Of a stretch of DNA of 64,000 nucleotides, positions 18,301 through 26,850 are shown in pieces. Below the pieces are notes generated by a model, which saw only the letters and a list, made by a program, of their open reading frames with translations, was not told the DNA's origin and did no database searches. Both the position numbers and the translations under genes were made by a program. Source of the DNA: Methanosarcina mazei S-6 (GTDB lineage: Archaea; Halobacteriota; Methanosarcinia; Methanosarcinales; Methanosarcinaceae); NCBI RefSeq assembly GCF_000970205.1, contig NZ_CP009512.1, positions 1,302,001 through 1,366,000 of the forward strand. Reading direction: 5' to 3'. Numbering within the stretch: position 1 is the stretch's first letter; every line of letters begins with the position of its first letter.

Positions 18301-18497
18301 AGAGCTCTTTTTTCGGATGCTCTGTACTTTTCAAGTGCCTCTTCAACTGCGTTGATCAAATCTTTATTTATGAACTTTTCAATCTCACTGCGCTTCTGGT
18401 TCATTATGCGATAAATTCCAAAATCCAGATCTGTCGAATCGAACTGGAAAAGCGTATGTAAGAGTTCCTGGAGTTTTTGGGTGTAATCATCTATCAA
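15342..18497 (-). CDS. Beta-class DNA adenine methyltransferase (type III Mod-like)
   Basis: 1,051 residues, larger than classical type III Mod because of a 500-residue N-terminal region (FQFDSTDLDFGIYRIMNQKR near the start), which probably recognises DNA or partner subunits. The catalytic motif IV, IYIDPPYNTG (D532), precedes the AdoMet motif I, LDFFAGSGTTAHA (F809), the order of beta-class N6-adenine methyltransferases. Between them lies the target recognition region. It would modify host DNA and mark it as self, with the following Res-like helicase acting on unmodified DNA. The start is TTG 18497, since an in-frame TGA lies just upstream; no clear ribosome binding site. The gene looks intact. 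Confidence 0.9.
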   Translation of the reverse strand: MIDDYTQKLQELLHTLFQFDSTDLDFGIYRIMNQKRSEIEKFINKDLINAVEEALEKYRASEKRALASPSLAKKWVQAATLNNLGVSATEIAGTTIINPLINPLLGDFPAYGIETSEEYLQSNEIERKTWDSEFGDDETTFEQHKAEIFSHIYHFFSRYYDKGDFISLQRYSKQQKYAIPYNGEEVMLHWANKGQYFIKTGKNFQNYVFKDDGKTYTTHFRISNTPIEKNSNKDENRFFILKRKSKIETEDETEVLEPIFYYPENKELTILFEYRGLTKEEEKEFGTKNVQDKILDEIETKILAIIKDPDLKKVLTRPIDGKKNFLRKHLNRYVRENNTDYFIHKNLKRFLTNELDFYIKNEIFDLDNILESGNEAKMERYVGRVKVFKTICLKIIDFLSQIEEFQKKLFEKKKFVLTSEYCMTIDNVPEFIYPNILQNKAQLEEWEKLYGIRIKNQKSLYDLESQIIDLKANPYLVIDTKFFDQSFKDCLLSNFNDLDEATGGLMINSENWQALNLLLNKYTEQIKCIYIDPPYNTGKDKFPYKDRYMHSCWLSLLSQTIQSSKGILTLDGIFFCSIDSNEAHNLKQVFNEYFGSDNYLADLIWDLGTGTTAGHFTRSHEYIYSYAKNKKMLDNFDYTDGGTITHGALKKISKANPASEILFPAGIEFEGDKDEFSGCIGGSEKEYIISEKMEFENGKLKKPVIIKAGWAMKKQILNWLEGKETYDTKGQKVTKFYFNKNGILCYEKEKSKINPKTVISKLTNTKEGTSTLKNVINEDIDLYPKPPKLLEFLINLGSQDEASIILDFFAGSGTTAHAILNLNKEECGNRKYILIEMGDYFDSVLKPRIKKIIYSKDWKDERPQSKDGQSHIFKYLTLEQYEDTLNNIEFGEKSSFQRRLNGFSDYMLHYMLDFETAYSPCRLNITKLKNPFNYTLKVSDQNELREQVVDLVETFNYLLGIHVKKVKTFENNGTYYRVIYGFKVQGENERKENIIVVWRCTVGLDLKEDKNFIESTVLSEKEPDSKVYVNSDFAVEGAFPIEPTFSRLMGA

Positions 18498-18846
18498 TTT
18501 TCAAACACTGTCCATTTATTTTTGATATGTTATAAATTATTGCTTCCACTTAATAAATTTTTTGAGCAATAATTGTGTTTATTTTTATGACTTGGCCAGT
18601 CTGTCTGAAAATAATGTCACAAAACCTTAAAAAATCAATAAACAAAAAAATGGATCTCAATGCCTATTGAAGTCGTTTTTTTTTCAACGAGTAAGTCCTA
18701 TAAGATATTTTGGTAGTTCCCATAAATGAAGAGATGCAATAGTGTGCACAAATGTACTGGATATGTAGGAAAATTAAAATGGGATGCCAAAAAAGTTTAG
18801 AATATTAAAAAGCCTTAGAAAGAAATTGAGTAGTAGGTAAACCAAC
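18498..18846. other. Spacer between mod and nmad3
   Basis: AT-rich, no gene supported. It may hold a promoter for mod, since the distance is too large for simple translational coupling. Confidence 0.4.
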
Positions 18847-19356
18847 TTATTCTACAAAAAGCAAGTTTTTCAATTTATCCACATATTCTTCCTTTACTTC
18901 CCTAGGTCTGCTCCTCTGAATAGAGCCTTCGAATCCAAAAATTGGCCTCATTTTTTTAGAAACTACGTGAAGATTTCTACCTATAGAATCACTGCCTTTC
19001 TCACTGATCTTTATGGCTTTATCAAGTAATTTACTCCCGTTTTTTTGGCCCATAATTATGACCAGATCATCAAGATGCTCTTCTCCTAAAATTTCCATTC
19101 TCTTTATATGAGCATTATTTTTGCATCTCTTGCAATACTTCTCTCTTTCTTCAGTGCTCAAGAGGTTAAAATCGATAACTTCTTTAACTGTGAAATATCC
19201 AATAATATATAATGCTGCTTCTTCCTTTTTTTGATTGTAAGGTTTTAGTCCTGCGTAAAAAACCAATAAGTCATTTTTTTGCAATCTCAGGAGAGAACTT
19301 CTTTTACTTGTCGGATCTCCATAAGTGTAGGTTTTAAACTCAGGGTCAAAATGCAT
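18847..19356 (-). pseudogene. Nmad3-like protein, C-terminal part (split by IS)
   Basis: 169 codons beginning at the Met that follows the target-site duplication: HFDPEFKTYTYGDPTSKRSS, then LQKNDLLVFYAGLKPY and YIIGYFTVKEVID. This fits the putative nucleotide-modification-associated domain 3 (Nmad3). The N-terminal 67 codons lie beyond the insertion element at 21081-21283. Removing the element plus one copy of the target duplication joins ...LKDVG to MHFDPEF... in frame, giving about 236 residues. The exact activity of Nmad3 is not established; it is predicted from genomic context with modified DNA. Confidence 0.75.
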
Positions 19357-19362
19357 CCCAAC
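19355..19362. repeat. Left target-site duplication of the IS1634-type element
   Basis: ATCCCAAC, repeated at 21081-21088. The last C may belong to the inverted repeat, so the duplication is 7 or 8 bp. Confidence 0.8.
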
Positions 19363-21080
19363 CTACTCTCGGCAGGTAAACATATAGATTAATATTATTA
19401 ATTTTATATCTCTTTCCTGGTCTTCCCATGTCAGAGAAAAACAGTAGTAGAAGAGTTGAATCTTCCTTAAAACGTACAAGGTTCTTAGGTCACCTTGGTC
19501 TCATGGCTGGAGTTTTCAGAGAACTTGAAGTTGACAAACTGATCGATGAGAAACTTCCCAAGGAAAGGGATCACAATGTTCCTCACTCAGTTTGCATCCT
19601 TGCCATGGTACTCAATGGTCTTGGTTTCATAGGGCAACGTCTGTACCTTTTTCCTGATTTTTTCAAAAACATTTCTACTGAAAGGCTTTTCGGAGACAAT
19701 GTAACAAGAGAAGACCTGAATCAATATGCTATCGGAGAGACTCTTGATAGAATCGTAAAATATGGCCCTACAAAACTGTTTACGGAAATTGCTCTTCACA
19801 TTATGGCTCGTCTACCTATTCCTGTTCACTGTTTACACGCTGACACTACAAGTGTCAGCGTTTATGGGGATTATGAAGACGAAGAAACTGAGTCTATTGA
19901 TATTACTTTTGGAATTCCCAAAAACGGAAGATGGGACCTCAAACAATTTGTACTGAGCTTGATTGTTAATCAGCATGGCATACCTCTTTTCATGAACACC
20001 CATTCAGGAAATGCTTCCGACAAAAACACAATTCTGGAAGCTATCAACTCTCTTAAATCAGTTCTAAGGCCTGAAAGCAAAGTGTACTATGTCGCTGATA
20101 GTTCCTTTTACACAGACAATAATATCAAGAACATAGGAACGTCATTCTGGATCAGTCGCGTTCCTGCAACAATTACCGAGGCAAAGGAACTGTTAGCTGC
20201 AAATCTGAACCTGAAAACGCTAAAAAGCGACGAAAGATACTCATTTTATCAAACCTTTGTGGAATATGGTGGAGTTAAACAAAAGTGGGTTTTGCTGCTT
20301 TCTCACAAGATGAAAGAGAAAAAAGAGCAAACTCTCAGAACAAAGCTTGACAAAGAGTTTGAAAAAGCAGAGAAGTCTTTTAAAAAGCTGAAAGGAGAGG
20401 ACTTCTTCTGTGAAGATGATGCATTAAAAGCCGCAGAGAAATGGATTCAAGATTTCCCCTCAATTGTGTTTGAAAATGTTGATTTGAAAGCCATTAAAAA
20501 ACGTGAATCGGGTAAAAGAGGCAGACCTTCAAAAGATGAGAAATTAAAGACTTATTACAGGATTGATGGCAGTTTAAAGACTAATGAAGCTTTTGTTTTG
20601 AAAGAAATGGAGAAAATGGGACTTTTCATTCTTGCAAGTAATGATATCAGTATTTCTCCTGAAGATATGCTGAAGTATTACAAAGGACAGGACAATGTAG
20701 AAAAAGGATTCAGGTTCTTGAAAAGTGATACGTTTAGCATATCGAAAGTTTACCTCAAGAAAAAATCCCGAATTGAAGCACTGACTATGATAATGGTTCT
20801 CTGCTTAATGATTTATTCAATTGCAGAATGGAAATTAAGAACAAAGTTAGAAGAAGAAAATGAAACGGTTCCAGATCAAAAAGGGAAGCCAACAAAAAGA
20901 CCTACAATGAGATGGATATTTTTCAATTTCCAGGGAATTACAGAACTTAGGATTCAGAAACAAGGAGAAATAGAGTCCGAAATATTGAATATGGAGGATA
21001 TTCACTGGAAGATACTGAGGCTCATGGGAGAAAAATATGAAAATATCTATCTCTAATTACGTCAACCTGCCGAATGTAGG
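19362..21080 (+). mobile_element. IS1634-type insertion sequence
   Basis: About 1,719 bp with imperfect terminal inverted repeats: the left end reads CCTACTCTCGGCAGGT and the right end, read inward, CCTACATTCGGCAGGT (2 mismatches in 16). It is flanked by the 7-8 bp duplication ATCCCAAC and carries one transposase gene. It lies inside nmad3, in the opposite orientation. Its transposase is intact and the target duplication is perfect, so the insertion is probably recent. Confidence 0.88.
19428..21056 (+). CDS. IS1634-family transposase
   Basis: 542 residues, a full-length DDE transposase of the IS1634 (IS4-like) group. N-terminal DUF4277-type region: VESSLKRTRFLGHLGLMAGV, then HNVPHSVCILAMVLNGLGFI. 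The first catalytic Asp lies in PVHCLHADTTSVSVYG, the second in VYYVADSSFYTDNN, and the Glu in the late segment YYKGQDNVEKGFRFLKSD, the Y(2)R-like region. The start is ATG 19428. No frameshift or stop; likely active. Confidence 0.92.
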   Translation: MSEKNSSRRVESSLKRTRFLGHLGLMAGVFRELEVDKLIDEKLPKERDHNVPHSVCILAMVLNGLGFIGQRLYLFPDFFKNISTERLFGDNVTREDLNQYAIGETLDRIVKYGPTKLFTEIALHIMARLPIPVHCLHADTTSVSVYGDYEDEETESIDITFGIPKNGRWDLKQFVLSLIVNQHGIPLFMNTHSGNASDKNTILEAINSLKSVLRPESKVYYVADSSFYTDNNIKNIGTSFWISRVPATITEAKELLAANLNLKTLKSDERYSFYQTFVEYGGVKQKWVLLLSHKMKEKKEQTLRTKLDKEFEKAEKSFKKLKGEDFFCEDDALKAAEKWIQDFPSIVFENVDLKAIKKRESGKRGRPSKDEKLKTYYRIDGSLKTNEAFVLKEMEKMGLFILASNDISISPEDMLKYYKGQDNVEKGFRFLKSDTFSISKVYLKKKSRIEALTMIMVLCLMIYSIAEWKLRTKLEEENETVPDQKGKPTKRPTMRWIFFNFQGITELRIQKQGEIESEILNMEDIHWKILRLMGEKYENIYL

Positions 21081-21283
21081 ATCCCAACGTCTTTGAGGCT
21101 TTTAAAAACGTAAGTAGACAATGGTAAACCTTTTCTACCGATTGTGTTTCCGTAAGTTTTATCTTCTTCTGACAGATAGCCTTCAGGAATAGGGATGTAC
21201 TCAAAAGAACCGTCTTTAAAAATAGGTCCAAGTGTTCCCCCGCTTCCTGTATCAATACCAACACGTAACAACATTGCTTTCAT
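21081..21283 (-). pseudogene. Nmad3-like protein, N-terminal part (split by IS)
   Basis: 67 codons from ATG 21283, which has a GGAGGGAA ribosome binding site. The product MKAMLLRVGIDTGSGGTLGP, then FEYIPIPEGYLSEEDKTYGN, ends LSTYVFKSLKDVG at the insertion point. The beginning (VRVGID... and VPIPE) is characteristic of Nmad3. The rest of the gene is at 18847-19356. It follows the helicase-nuclease gene by 75 bp on the same strand. Confidence 0.75.
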
Positions 21284-21358
21284 ACCATTCCCTCCAAACA
21301 CTTATACAATTTTAACTTTTGATTTCATTATGCATAAACATAAAATTTGATAAATGTC

Positions 21359-24094
21359 TCATCTTTTTTTCCATCTACATATCTTTGTAAGTTCACACTT
21401 ATTACAAAATTCCCCTGTACATGGTTTGAAGCTACGGTTTTTTATTCCCTCTATATGTCTTTCTACTTGTTTTTTTGTTTCTTCAAGTCTGGAATCATCT
21501 ACTTCCACATATGCGACTTTTGCGTCTGAGAGATATGCTACAGAACCCTTAGTCACATTTTCCCCAAGAATTTTCATTCCTATTGAGTACATCTGGATTT
21601 GCATGGCAGATTCAGCTTCTGTGATAACGCTATCTGATGTTTTATAGTCACGAACTTCCAGCTGATCTCCATCATGAATTATAACGTCAATTTTTCCAGT
21701 AATTGTGGCTTTTTGGAGTGGAAACTCTATCCTTGCTTCAACTTCCTGTATATTATGCATATCCGTTTCATGCTTTTTCACAAAACTTATGAGCTTTCTC
21801 TTAGCTGCTTCCTTTATTTTTTCTCCCTGTATCTTATTTACAAAGGGCATATAGAAATTCTCATCGACTGCTGTTGAAATTGCACTTATGGGGCTGTACC
21901 CTTCATTTTTAATCAGATCTGCTGCTTGCTGAAGGCAGAAATGTAGAGTATTTCCATAACCGATTCTCTCTTTGAATCCCGGCTCGTAACCCCAGATTTG
22001 GTTTAATCTGTAAAAGTAAGGGCATTTCCGGTATAGGATAATCTCGGAGGGGGTGTACGTAAGTATCTCATCTGAAATTTTGGAACTTGTTAGGTCATGC
22101 AAAGGTAGTTCGTCTTTTGCAGATAATTTCGTAGTCTTTGAATCCCGAAGCCCTTCACTGATAAAAGTGCTTTCTCCTGAGTTTCTGCCGTTTAGCGTTC
22201 CAAAGTGGCTAACAACAAGCACATCCTTTGCCCTCGTGAGAGCAACATAGAAAAGTTTCTTTTCACTCTCTATATCTCCCTCATATTTCTCGGCATCAAA
22301 CATATTCCTTGGGATCATCCATGTTTGCTCTCTTCCTGCCATACTCGATGGAAAACGCCTAGCGTTCATAGCTGGGACAAAGACCAGTGGCCATTCAAGT
22401 CCCTTTGCTTGGTGTACTGTCATCAACTGAACAGCATCTACTCCTCGGATGTCGTCTCCCGGCTGCTCTTCATAAGAGCCTGATGCATAACTATTCATAT
22501 ACCAGCAGAGATTCTTCAAATCTCTTTCCCAGTTTCTCTGCCTGCCACCAAGCATATTTGCAGATTCAAAATCAGTTAAAAGAGAGCTAAACCTTCCCAA
22601 GTTTGCCATTATCACAGCATGATTTGGATCTTCTGAATCAAGGTTAAGGTAATTTAACAGGACGAGAAGTTCATGGTACACTTCTGTAAAGCTTTCGTAT
22701 TTTGAATCAAGCGTATTTTTTTTCCAGTTTTCGAGCTTTTTAATTACTTCGCTATGTAATTTACAGCTAGGAACTCCATCATTCCAGCTTTCAAGTGCAG
22801 AATAGAGGAGCTCTTCTCCTTCCTCTTTATTTTCTCGATCCCATTGGCTTTCGTACCAGAATCCTTTATCGTAAAGCCAGGCGAAAAGTTTGCCCATAGT
22901 TTGAATTTCAGGCCTGCGGAAAAGACCAACTTTACCTCCTACAATAAAAGGTATGTTTCTTTCCCTGAATATATCAATGAATGGAGGCGCTGATGTATTT
23001 ACACTGCGAAGTAGTATTCCAATATCACCATATGAACACTTTCCAGCATCTACATGTTTCTCTATCTGATCCGCAATCCATTTTGCTTCATGGATGTTAT
23101 CCGAAAGTTTTGCAATATATACTGCACCCTCTTCTTTTCTCACAGGATCAAGATGGTCATATTCATCTTCAAAATAATCTGAGAACTGATTTGAAACTTC
23201 TATAATTTGCCTGCCACTCCTTCTATTTTCATTAATAGAAATAGTTTCGGCATCTATGTGCTTTACTGCAAAATCTTCAAAACACTTCTCATCTGATCCC
23301 CGCCACTGGTAAATAGTTTGCCTGGGATCTCCCACAATAAAAATCTCGGAATTCAGTCCTATTAACTGTATAAGTTTTTCCTGAGCCCTATTTATATCCT
23401 GGTATTCGTCAACAATCAGATATTTTACATCTGAGAGTACGTTTTGCTTCTCTTGTAAATTTGTTAGGGCTAGATTGATCATTCTATTAAATGTCAACCT
23501 CTTATGGGAATCTAAGATTTCTTCATATTTTTTAAAACACTTATAGAATTCTGGAGCTTTCTTTTTTAGATTGTTTTCTGGTATTAGCTCCCCATATACC
23601 ACGTTAAGATTTTTAAGAAATGTCCGGCAGTTCTGGGTGTAATTTCCATTTTTACCAAACCCAAGCTCCCATCCCACACGCATTAGAAAAGCAGTTTCTT
23701 GATTTTCGTCAAGAACTCCATAGTCTCCAAACTTAAAATGGTTCTCTAGTAAAAAAGAGCAGTAACCATGTATTGTGCCAATGTACATTTCCCCCAGTTT
23801 GGCACATATCTCTTCACCACCAAGTTGGCGGACACGATCATAAACTCGACTTTTCATCCCCTGCGCTGCTTTTTCCGTAAATGTGAAAGCAACAATAGAT
23901 GCTGGTTTAACATTTTCGTAAAGAAGCAAACACACAATTTTTCTTGTGAGTGTTTCAGTTTTCCCGGCGCCAGCTCCAGCAATAATCCTGATATGTCTTC
24001 TGTCTGATAGAACGGCTTTTTTCTGACTATCAGATAGTTCTTTCGGTTCTTTAATTATCAATTCCAGAAATCTTTTATCACCCATTTTTTTCAC
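21359..24094 (-). CDS. UvrD/Rep-type helicase with C-terminal PD-(D/E)XK nuclease
   Basis: 911 residues. Superfamily 1 helicase motifs: Q-motif region LSDSQKKAVL, Walker A IIAGAGAGKTETL (residues 38-50), Walker B LIVDEYQDIN, motif III VGDPRQTIYQWRGS, motif V VQLMTVHQAKGLEWPLVFV, motif VI LFYVALTRAK. The C-terminal third is an AddB/RecB-like nuclease: YTPSEIILYRKCPYFYRLNQ, GKIDVIIHDGDQLEVRDYKT with the catalytic D and ExK-like DYK, and a Cys cluster (CTGEFCNKCELTKICRW) that with the earlier Cys would bind an iron-sulfur cluster. It is probably a DNA-end resection or invader-degrading enzyme. It heads the defence-like operon. Start GTG 24094 or ATG 24085. Confidence 0.88.
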   Translation of the reverse strand: MKKMGDKRFLELIIKEPKELSDSQKKAVLSDRRHIRIIAGAGAGKTETLTRKIVCLLLYENVKPASIVAFTFTEKAAQGMKSRVYDRVRQLGGEEICAKLGEMYIGTIHGYCSFLLENHFKFGDYGVLDENQETAFLMRVGWELGFGKNGNYTQNCRTFLKNLNVVYGELIPENNLKKKAPEFYKCFKKYEEILDSHKRLTFNRMINLALTNLQEKQNVLSDVKYLIVDEYQDINRAQEKLIQLIGLNSEIFIVGDPRQTIYQWRGSDEKCFEDFAVKHIDAETISINENRRSGRQIIEVSNQFSDYFEDEYDHLDPVRKEEGAVYIAKLSDNIHEAKWIADQIEKHVDAGKCSYGDIGILLRSVNTSAPPFIDIFRERNIPFIVGGKVGLFRRPEIQTMGKLFAWLYDKGFWYESQWDRENKEEGEELLYSALESWNDGVPSCKLHSEVIKKLENWKKNTLDSKYESFTEVYHELLVLLNYLNLDSEDPNHAVIMANLGRFSSLLTDFESANMLGGRQRNWERDLKNLCWYMNSYASGSYEEQPGDDIRGVDAVQLMTVHQAKGLEWPLVFVPAMNARRFPSSMAGREQTWMIPRNMFDAEKYEGDIESEKKLFYVALTRAKDVLVVSHFGTLNGRNSGESTFISEGLRDSKTTKLSAKDELPLHDLTSSKISDEILTYTPSEIILYRKCPYFYRLNQIWGYEPGFKERIGYGNTLHFCLQQAADLIKNEGYSPISAISTAVDENFYMPFVNKIQGEKIKEAAKRKLISFVKKHETDMHNIQEVEARIEFPLQKATITGKIDVIIHDGDQLEVRDYKTSDSVITEAESAMQIQMYSIGMKILGENVTKGSVAYLSDAKVAYVEVDDSRLEETKKQVERHIEGIKNRSFKPCTGEFCNKCELTKICRWKKR

Positions 24095-24215
24095 AAACAG
24101 AGTATGTTTTTTTAATATATCACTCTTTCCATATAATGTGAATGATGTTTTTATAGTTCTATGAACACCTTTTTATTTTATTATCTAAAATATTAATTTG
24201 AGTTGTGGAGAATTA

Positions 24216-24545
24216 ATGCAAGATTACCTGATTCAAATAGCATACACGCCTGAAGCAGTAGCTACGTTAGTAGCGAATCCTCAAAATCGTGAAGAAATGG
24301 CACGCTCTTTAATTGAAAAACTTGGGGGAAAACTTAAAGGTATCTGGAACTCACTTGGCGATTATGATCTGGTGGAAATAGCAACATTACCTGATGATGA
24401 GAGTGCAGCAGCCCTATCTATGGCTATCCTGGCTGGAGGTGCTATAAAGATCTCCAGGACTACACCGTTGCTGTCACTCAACGACGGCATGGAGGCTATG
24501 GAGAAAGCATCGAAGCTTGAATACAAACCGCCGGGCAATTTTTAA
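24216..24545 (+). CDS. GYD-domain protein, copy 1
   Basis: About 109 residues from ATG 24216, chosen because TGGAG precedes it closely and because the paralogue starts at the same codon. MQDYLIQIAYTPEAVATLVA, GKLKGIWNSLGDYDLVEIAT and a late AMAILAGGAIKISRTTPL-like strand define the GYD family, small dimeric ferredoxin-fold proteins of unknown function. It is about 75% identical by eye to the copy at 25482-25814. Confidence 0.85.
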   Translation: MQDYLIQIAYTPEAVATLVANPQNREEMARSLIEKLGGKLKGIWNSLGDYDLVEIATLPDDESAAALSMAILAGGAIKISRTTPLLSLNDGMEAMEKASKLEYKPPGNF

Positions 24546-24548
24546 TAA

Positions 24549-24896
24549 TCAATTGCTAAAACTCAACTCTTCAATCAGTTTTTCAAGCTCTCTCTCAACC
24601 ATGGGAACTCTGTTTTTAGCGGTATCCCAGACAAGATCATAATCGACATTAAAATAGGCGTGTATCAAGCGATCCCTCATACCTGCCATACCTTTCCAAT
24701 CAAGGTTTGGGGCTCGTGACTTTATATCTGCGGGGATGGCTTTCGATGCCTCTCCCAGTATCAGTAACTGATGAGCAACTGCACTCCTGGTTTTCTCGTC
24801 CTTTAAAAAAGTCTCTTTTTCCATACCTTGCAAGAAATCCTTTATATTTCTGGAAGAATCGAGCATTTCAGAAAGGTATAGAAGCGGAGATCTCAT
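24549..24896 (-). CDS. hepT: HepT-type (DUF86) HEPN ribonuclease toxin
   Basis: 115 residues. The HEPN catalytic motif RX4HXY is present in GMRDRLIHAYFNVDYDLVWD. HepT is a ribonuclease toxin kept inactive by its MNT partner, which in characterised systems AMPylates the Tyr of this motif. The ATG overlaps the stop of mntA by 4 bp. Gene order (mntA then hepT) is standard. The pair sits between two GYD genes on the other strand. Confidence 0.9.
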   Translation of the reverse strand: MRSPLLYLSEMLDSSRNIKDFLQGMEKETFLKDEKTRSAVAHQLLILGEASKAIPADIKSRAPNLDWKGMAGMRDRLIHAYFNVDYDLVWDTAKNRVPMVERELEKLIEELSFSN

Positions 24897-25204
24897 ACCG
24901 GCACCAGTTCTCTTAGCACGTCATCCTTCATCATCGGGTGAAGAGCTCTCTCCGAAACAACATCCACTGAGATTCCAAAAAGATCTTCGAGGTAATCTCC
25001 AAGCCCCACAAGCTCAAAAAGGGATGCTCCTTCTCCAAATCTTACCAGGACATCAATATCACTTCCCTCTTTTTCCTCTCCACGTGCATATGAACCAAAA
25101 ATTCCAATGATCTCAGCTTTGAATTTTTCTTTTATTTCATCCTTTCTTTCCAGGATAAGAAGCCGGATCTGATTGACATCAATGTGTATTTCTTTATCTT
25201 CCAT
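24893..25204 (-). CDS. mntA: MntA-type nucleotidyltransferase antitoxin
   Basis: 103 residues with the minimal nucleotidyltransferase signature GIFGSYARGE (G37-S38) followed by GSDIDVLVRF (D49, D51). The later SLFELVGLGDYLEDLFGISV is typical of MNT antitoxins. It neutralises the downstream HepT, probably by adenylylating it. Start ATG 25204; upstream 25205-25440 is AT-rich promoter DNA without other genes. Confidence 0.9.
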   Translation of the reverse strand: MEDKEIHIDVNQIRLLILERKDEIKEKFKAEIIGIFGSYARGEEKEGSDIDVLVRFGEGASLFELVGLGDYLEDLFGISVDVVSERALHPMMKDDVLRELVPV

Positions 25205-25481
25205 AATATCCGTCTCTTATATTTCTTTCACTGCTGGAATTATATGGCTACTTTTCTCTATACTGATATAATATTTCATGTGTATATTCTTTTTCTGCAG
25301 TTTTGGTTCCAACTTGGTCCCAATTTAGAGCCCATCCGAAAAGTGTTACAACCTGCTGTAACTTTACAATAACCAAAATGTGCTATTCTACAAAAGCACT
25401 CAATTTTATTTAAAACCTTTAATAGATATGTATATATTTTATCTATAGAAATATTAATCCAAGTAATTGGGAGGGGAATTT

Positions 25482-25814
25482 ATGCAAGATTACCTGATTC
25501 AAATATCCTATACGCCTGAAGCGGTAGCCAGATTAGTAAAAAATCCGGAAAATCGCGAAGAAGTGGCACGTTTTTTAATGGAAAAACTTGGGGGAAAACT
25601 TAAAGGTTTCTGGGTTTCATTTGGTGAATATGACTTGGTAGAAATTGCGACATTACCTGATAATGTAAGTGCAGAAGCCCTAACAATGGTTCTCCTGGCT
25701 GGAGGTGCCGTAAAGATGGTCAGGACCACACCGTTGATGTCGGTCAACGAAGGCATGGAGGCTATGGAGAAAGCAGCGAAGCTGGAACTGGAATACAGAC
25801 CACCAGGCAAATAA
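25482..25814 (+). CDS. GYD-domain protein, copy 2
   Basis: 110 residues from ATG 25482, preceded by a strong GGGAGGGGAA ribosome binding site. MQDYLIQISYTPEAVARLVK, GKLKGFWVSFGEYDLVEIAT and VKMVRTTPLMSVNEGMEAME match the first copy. Codon choice and 5' flanks are also alike, so the two come from one duplication and the mntA/hepT pair now lies between them. A candidate TATA-like stretch (TATATATTTTATC) lies near 25430. Confidence 0.87.
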   Translation: MQDYLIQISYTPEAVARLVKNPENREEVARFLMEKLGGKLKGFWVSFGEYDLVEIATLPDNVSAEALTMVLLAGGAVKMVRTTPLMSVNEGMEAMEKAAKLELEYRPPGK

Positions 25815-25970
25815 TTAAGAAGAAATCGCTTTTTCTTTTTTACCTGGCTTTCAACCAGCTTTTCGGATCAGTCTTATCTCGGTATGCAGTCGAAAATTAA
25901 AAAAGAATAAACTGCCCTCAGGCAGCTGAAAAAAACGCGAATCCTTCAAAAGGATTAATCTTCAATTACC

Positions 25971-26738
25971 TTAAAGTGCCGTCCAGCCGCCGTCAACCGT
26001 AATTATCTGGCCTGTAATATATTTTGATGCTTCGGACGCGAGGTAAACAACCGTTGTATCCAGGTCTCCTGTCTGTCCTGCACGTCCCATAGGGCACATA
26101 AATTCAATAATTTTTGCAAATTCCGGGTCAGCAACAACCCCTTCAGCCATTCCCAGGGCAAAATAACCGGGTCCGATCGCATTCACGGTAATGCCTTCTT
26201 TTGCCCATTCGGTTGCCAGGGACTTGGTGAGCATTAAAACTCCGCCTTTTGTAGAGCAGTAGGCTGTGACCGGCATTCCTTTCATCGACACAGTCGAATG
26301 AATCGATCCTATGTTAATGATTCTTCCGTATTTCTGCTTCAGCATTACTTTCCCGACTTCCCGCGCAAAGAAAAAAACACCATTCAGGTTGGTATCAATC
26401 ATATTGCGCCACATTTCATCACTTGTTTTATCCGCAGCGTCAACAAGCCCGAGACCGGCATTGTTTACAAGTATATCTATTTTGCCGAAGTCTTTCTCTA
26501 TTTTTTCAACCGCACTTTTAATCTGGTCTGTTTGCATCACGTCACAAATGTAATACCGGCAGGTTACGCCGATTTTTTCGATCTCCTTCTGGACTTCCTT
26601 TAATTTTTCTTCACGGCGTGCAACTATAGCAATATCTGCACCCTGGTTTGCCAAAGCCCTGGCAAACTCAACTCCAAGGCCCGATGAAGCACCTGTTACA
26701 ATCGCAACTCTTCCAGTTAAATCAAATAGATTTTTCAT
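25971..26738 (-). CDS. Short-chain dehydrogenase/reductase
   Basis: 255 residues, classical SDR length. NAD(P) motif TGASSGLG at 15-22, structural NNAG at 92-95, catalytic S145 region (NIGSIHS), Y160 and K164 in YCSTK, and C-terminal YITGQIITVDGGW. It resembles gluconate 5-dehydrogenase and 3-oxoacyl-ACP reductase-type enzymes; the substrate cannot be fixed. It is monocistronic, with a GGAGGGT ribosome binding site before ATG 26738. Confidence 0.9.
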   Translation of the reverse strand: MKNLFDLTGRVAIVTGASSGLGVEFARALANQGADIAIVARREEKLKEVQKEIEKIGVTCRYYICDVMQTDQIKSAVEKIEKDFGKIDILVNNAGLGLVDAADKTSDEMWRNMIDTNLNGVFFFAREVGKVMLKQKYGRIINIGSIHSTVSMKGMPVTAYCSTKGGVLMLTKSLATEWAKEGITVNAIGPGYFALGMAEGVVADPEFAKIIEFMCPMGRAGQTGDLDTTVVYLASEASKYITGQIITVDGGWTAL

Positions 26739-26800
26739 TTTAACCCTCCTTATTCTTTATCCCCTTACGAAAAAAGGAACACTGTATATTGGAATCATAT

Positions 26801-26850
26801 AGTTATGAGTCACATAGTTATGAGTCACATAGTTATGAGTCACATGGTTA
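26801..26850. repeat. Tandem repeat, 15-bp unit
   Basis: AGTTATGAGTCACAT repeated three times from 26801 plus a partial fourth copy. It lies about 70 bp upstream of the SDR gene, so it may overlap its promoter. Confidence 0.9.
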
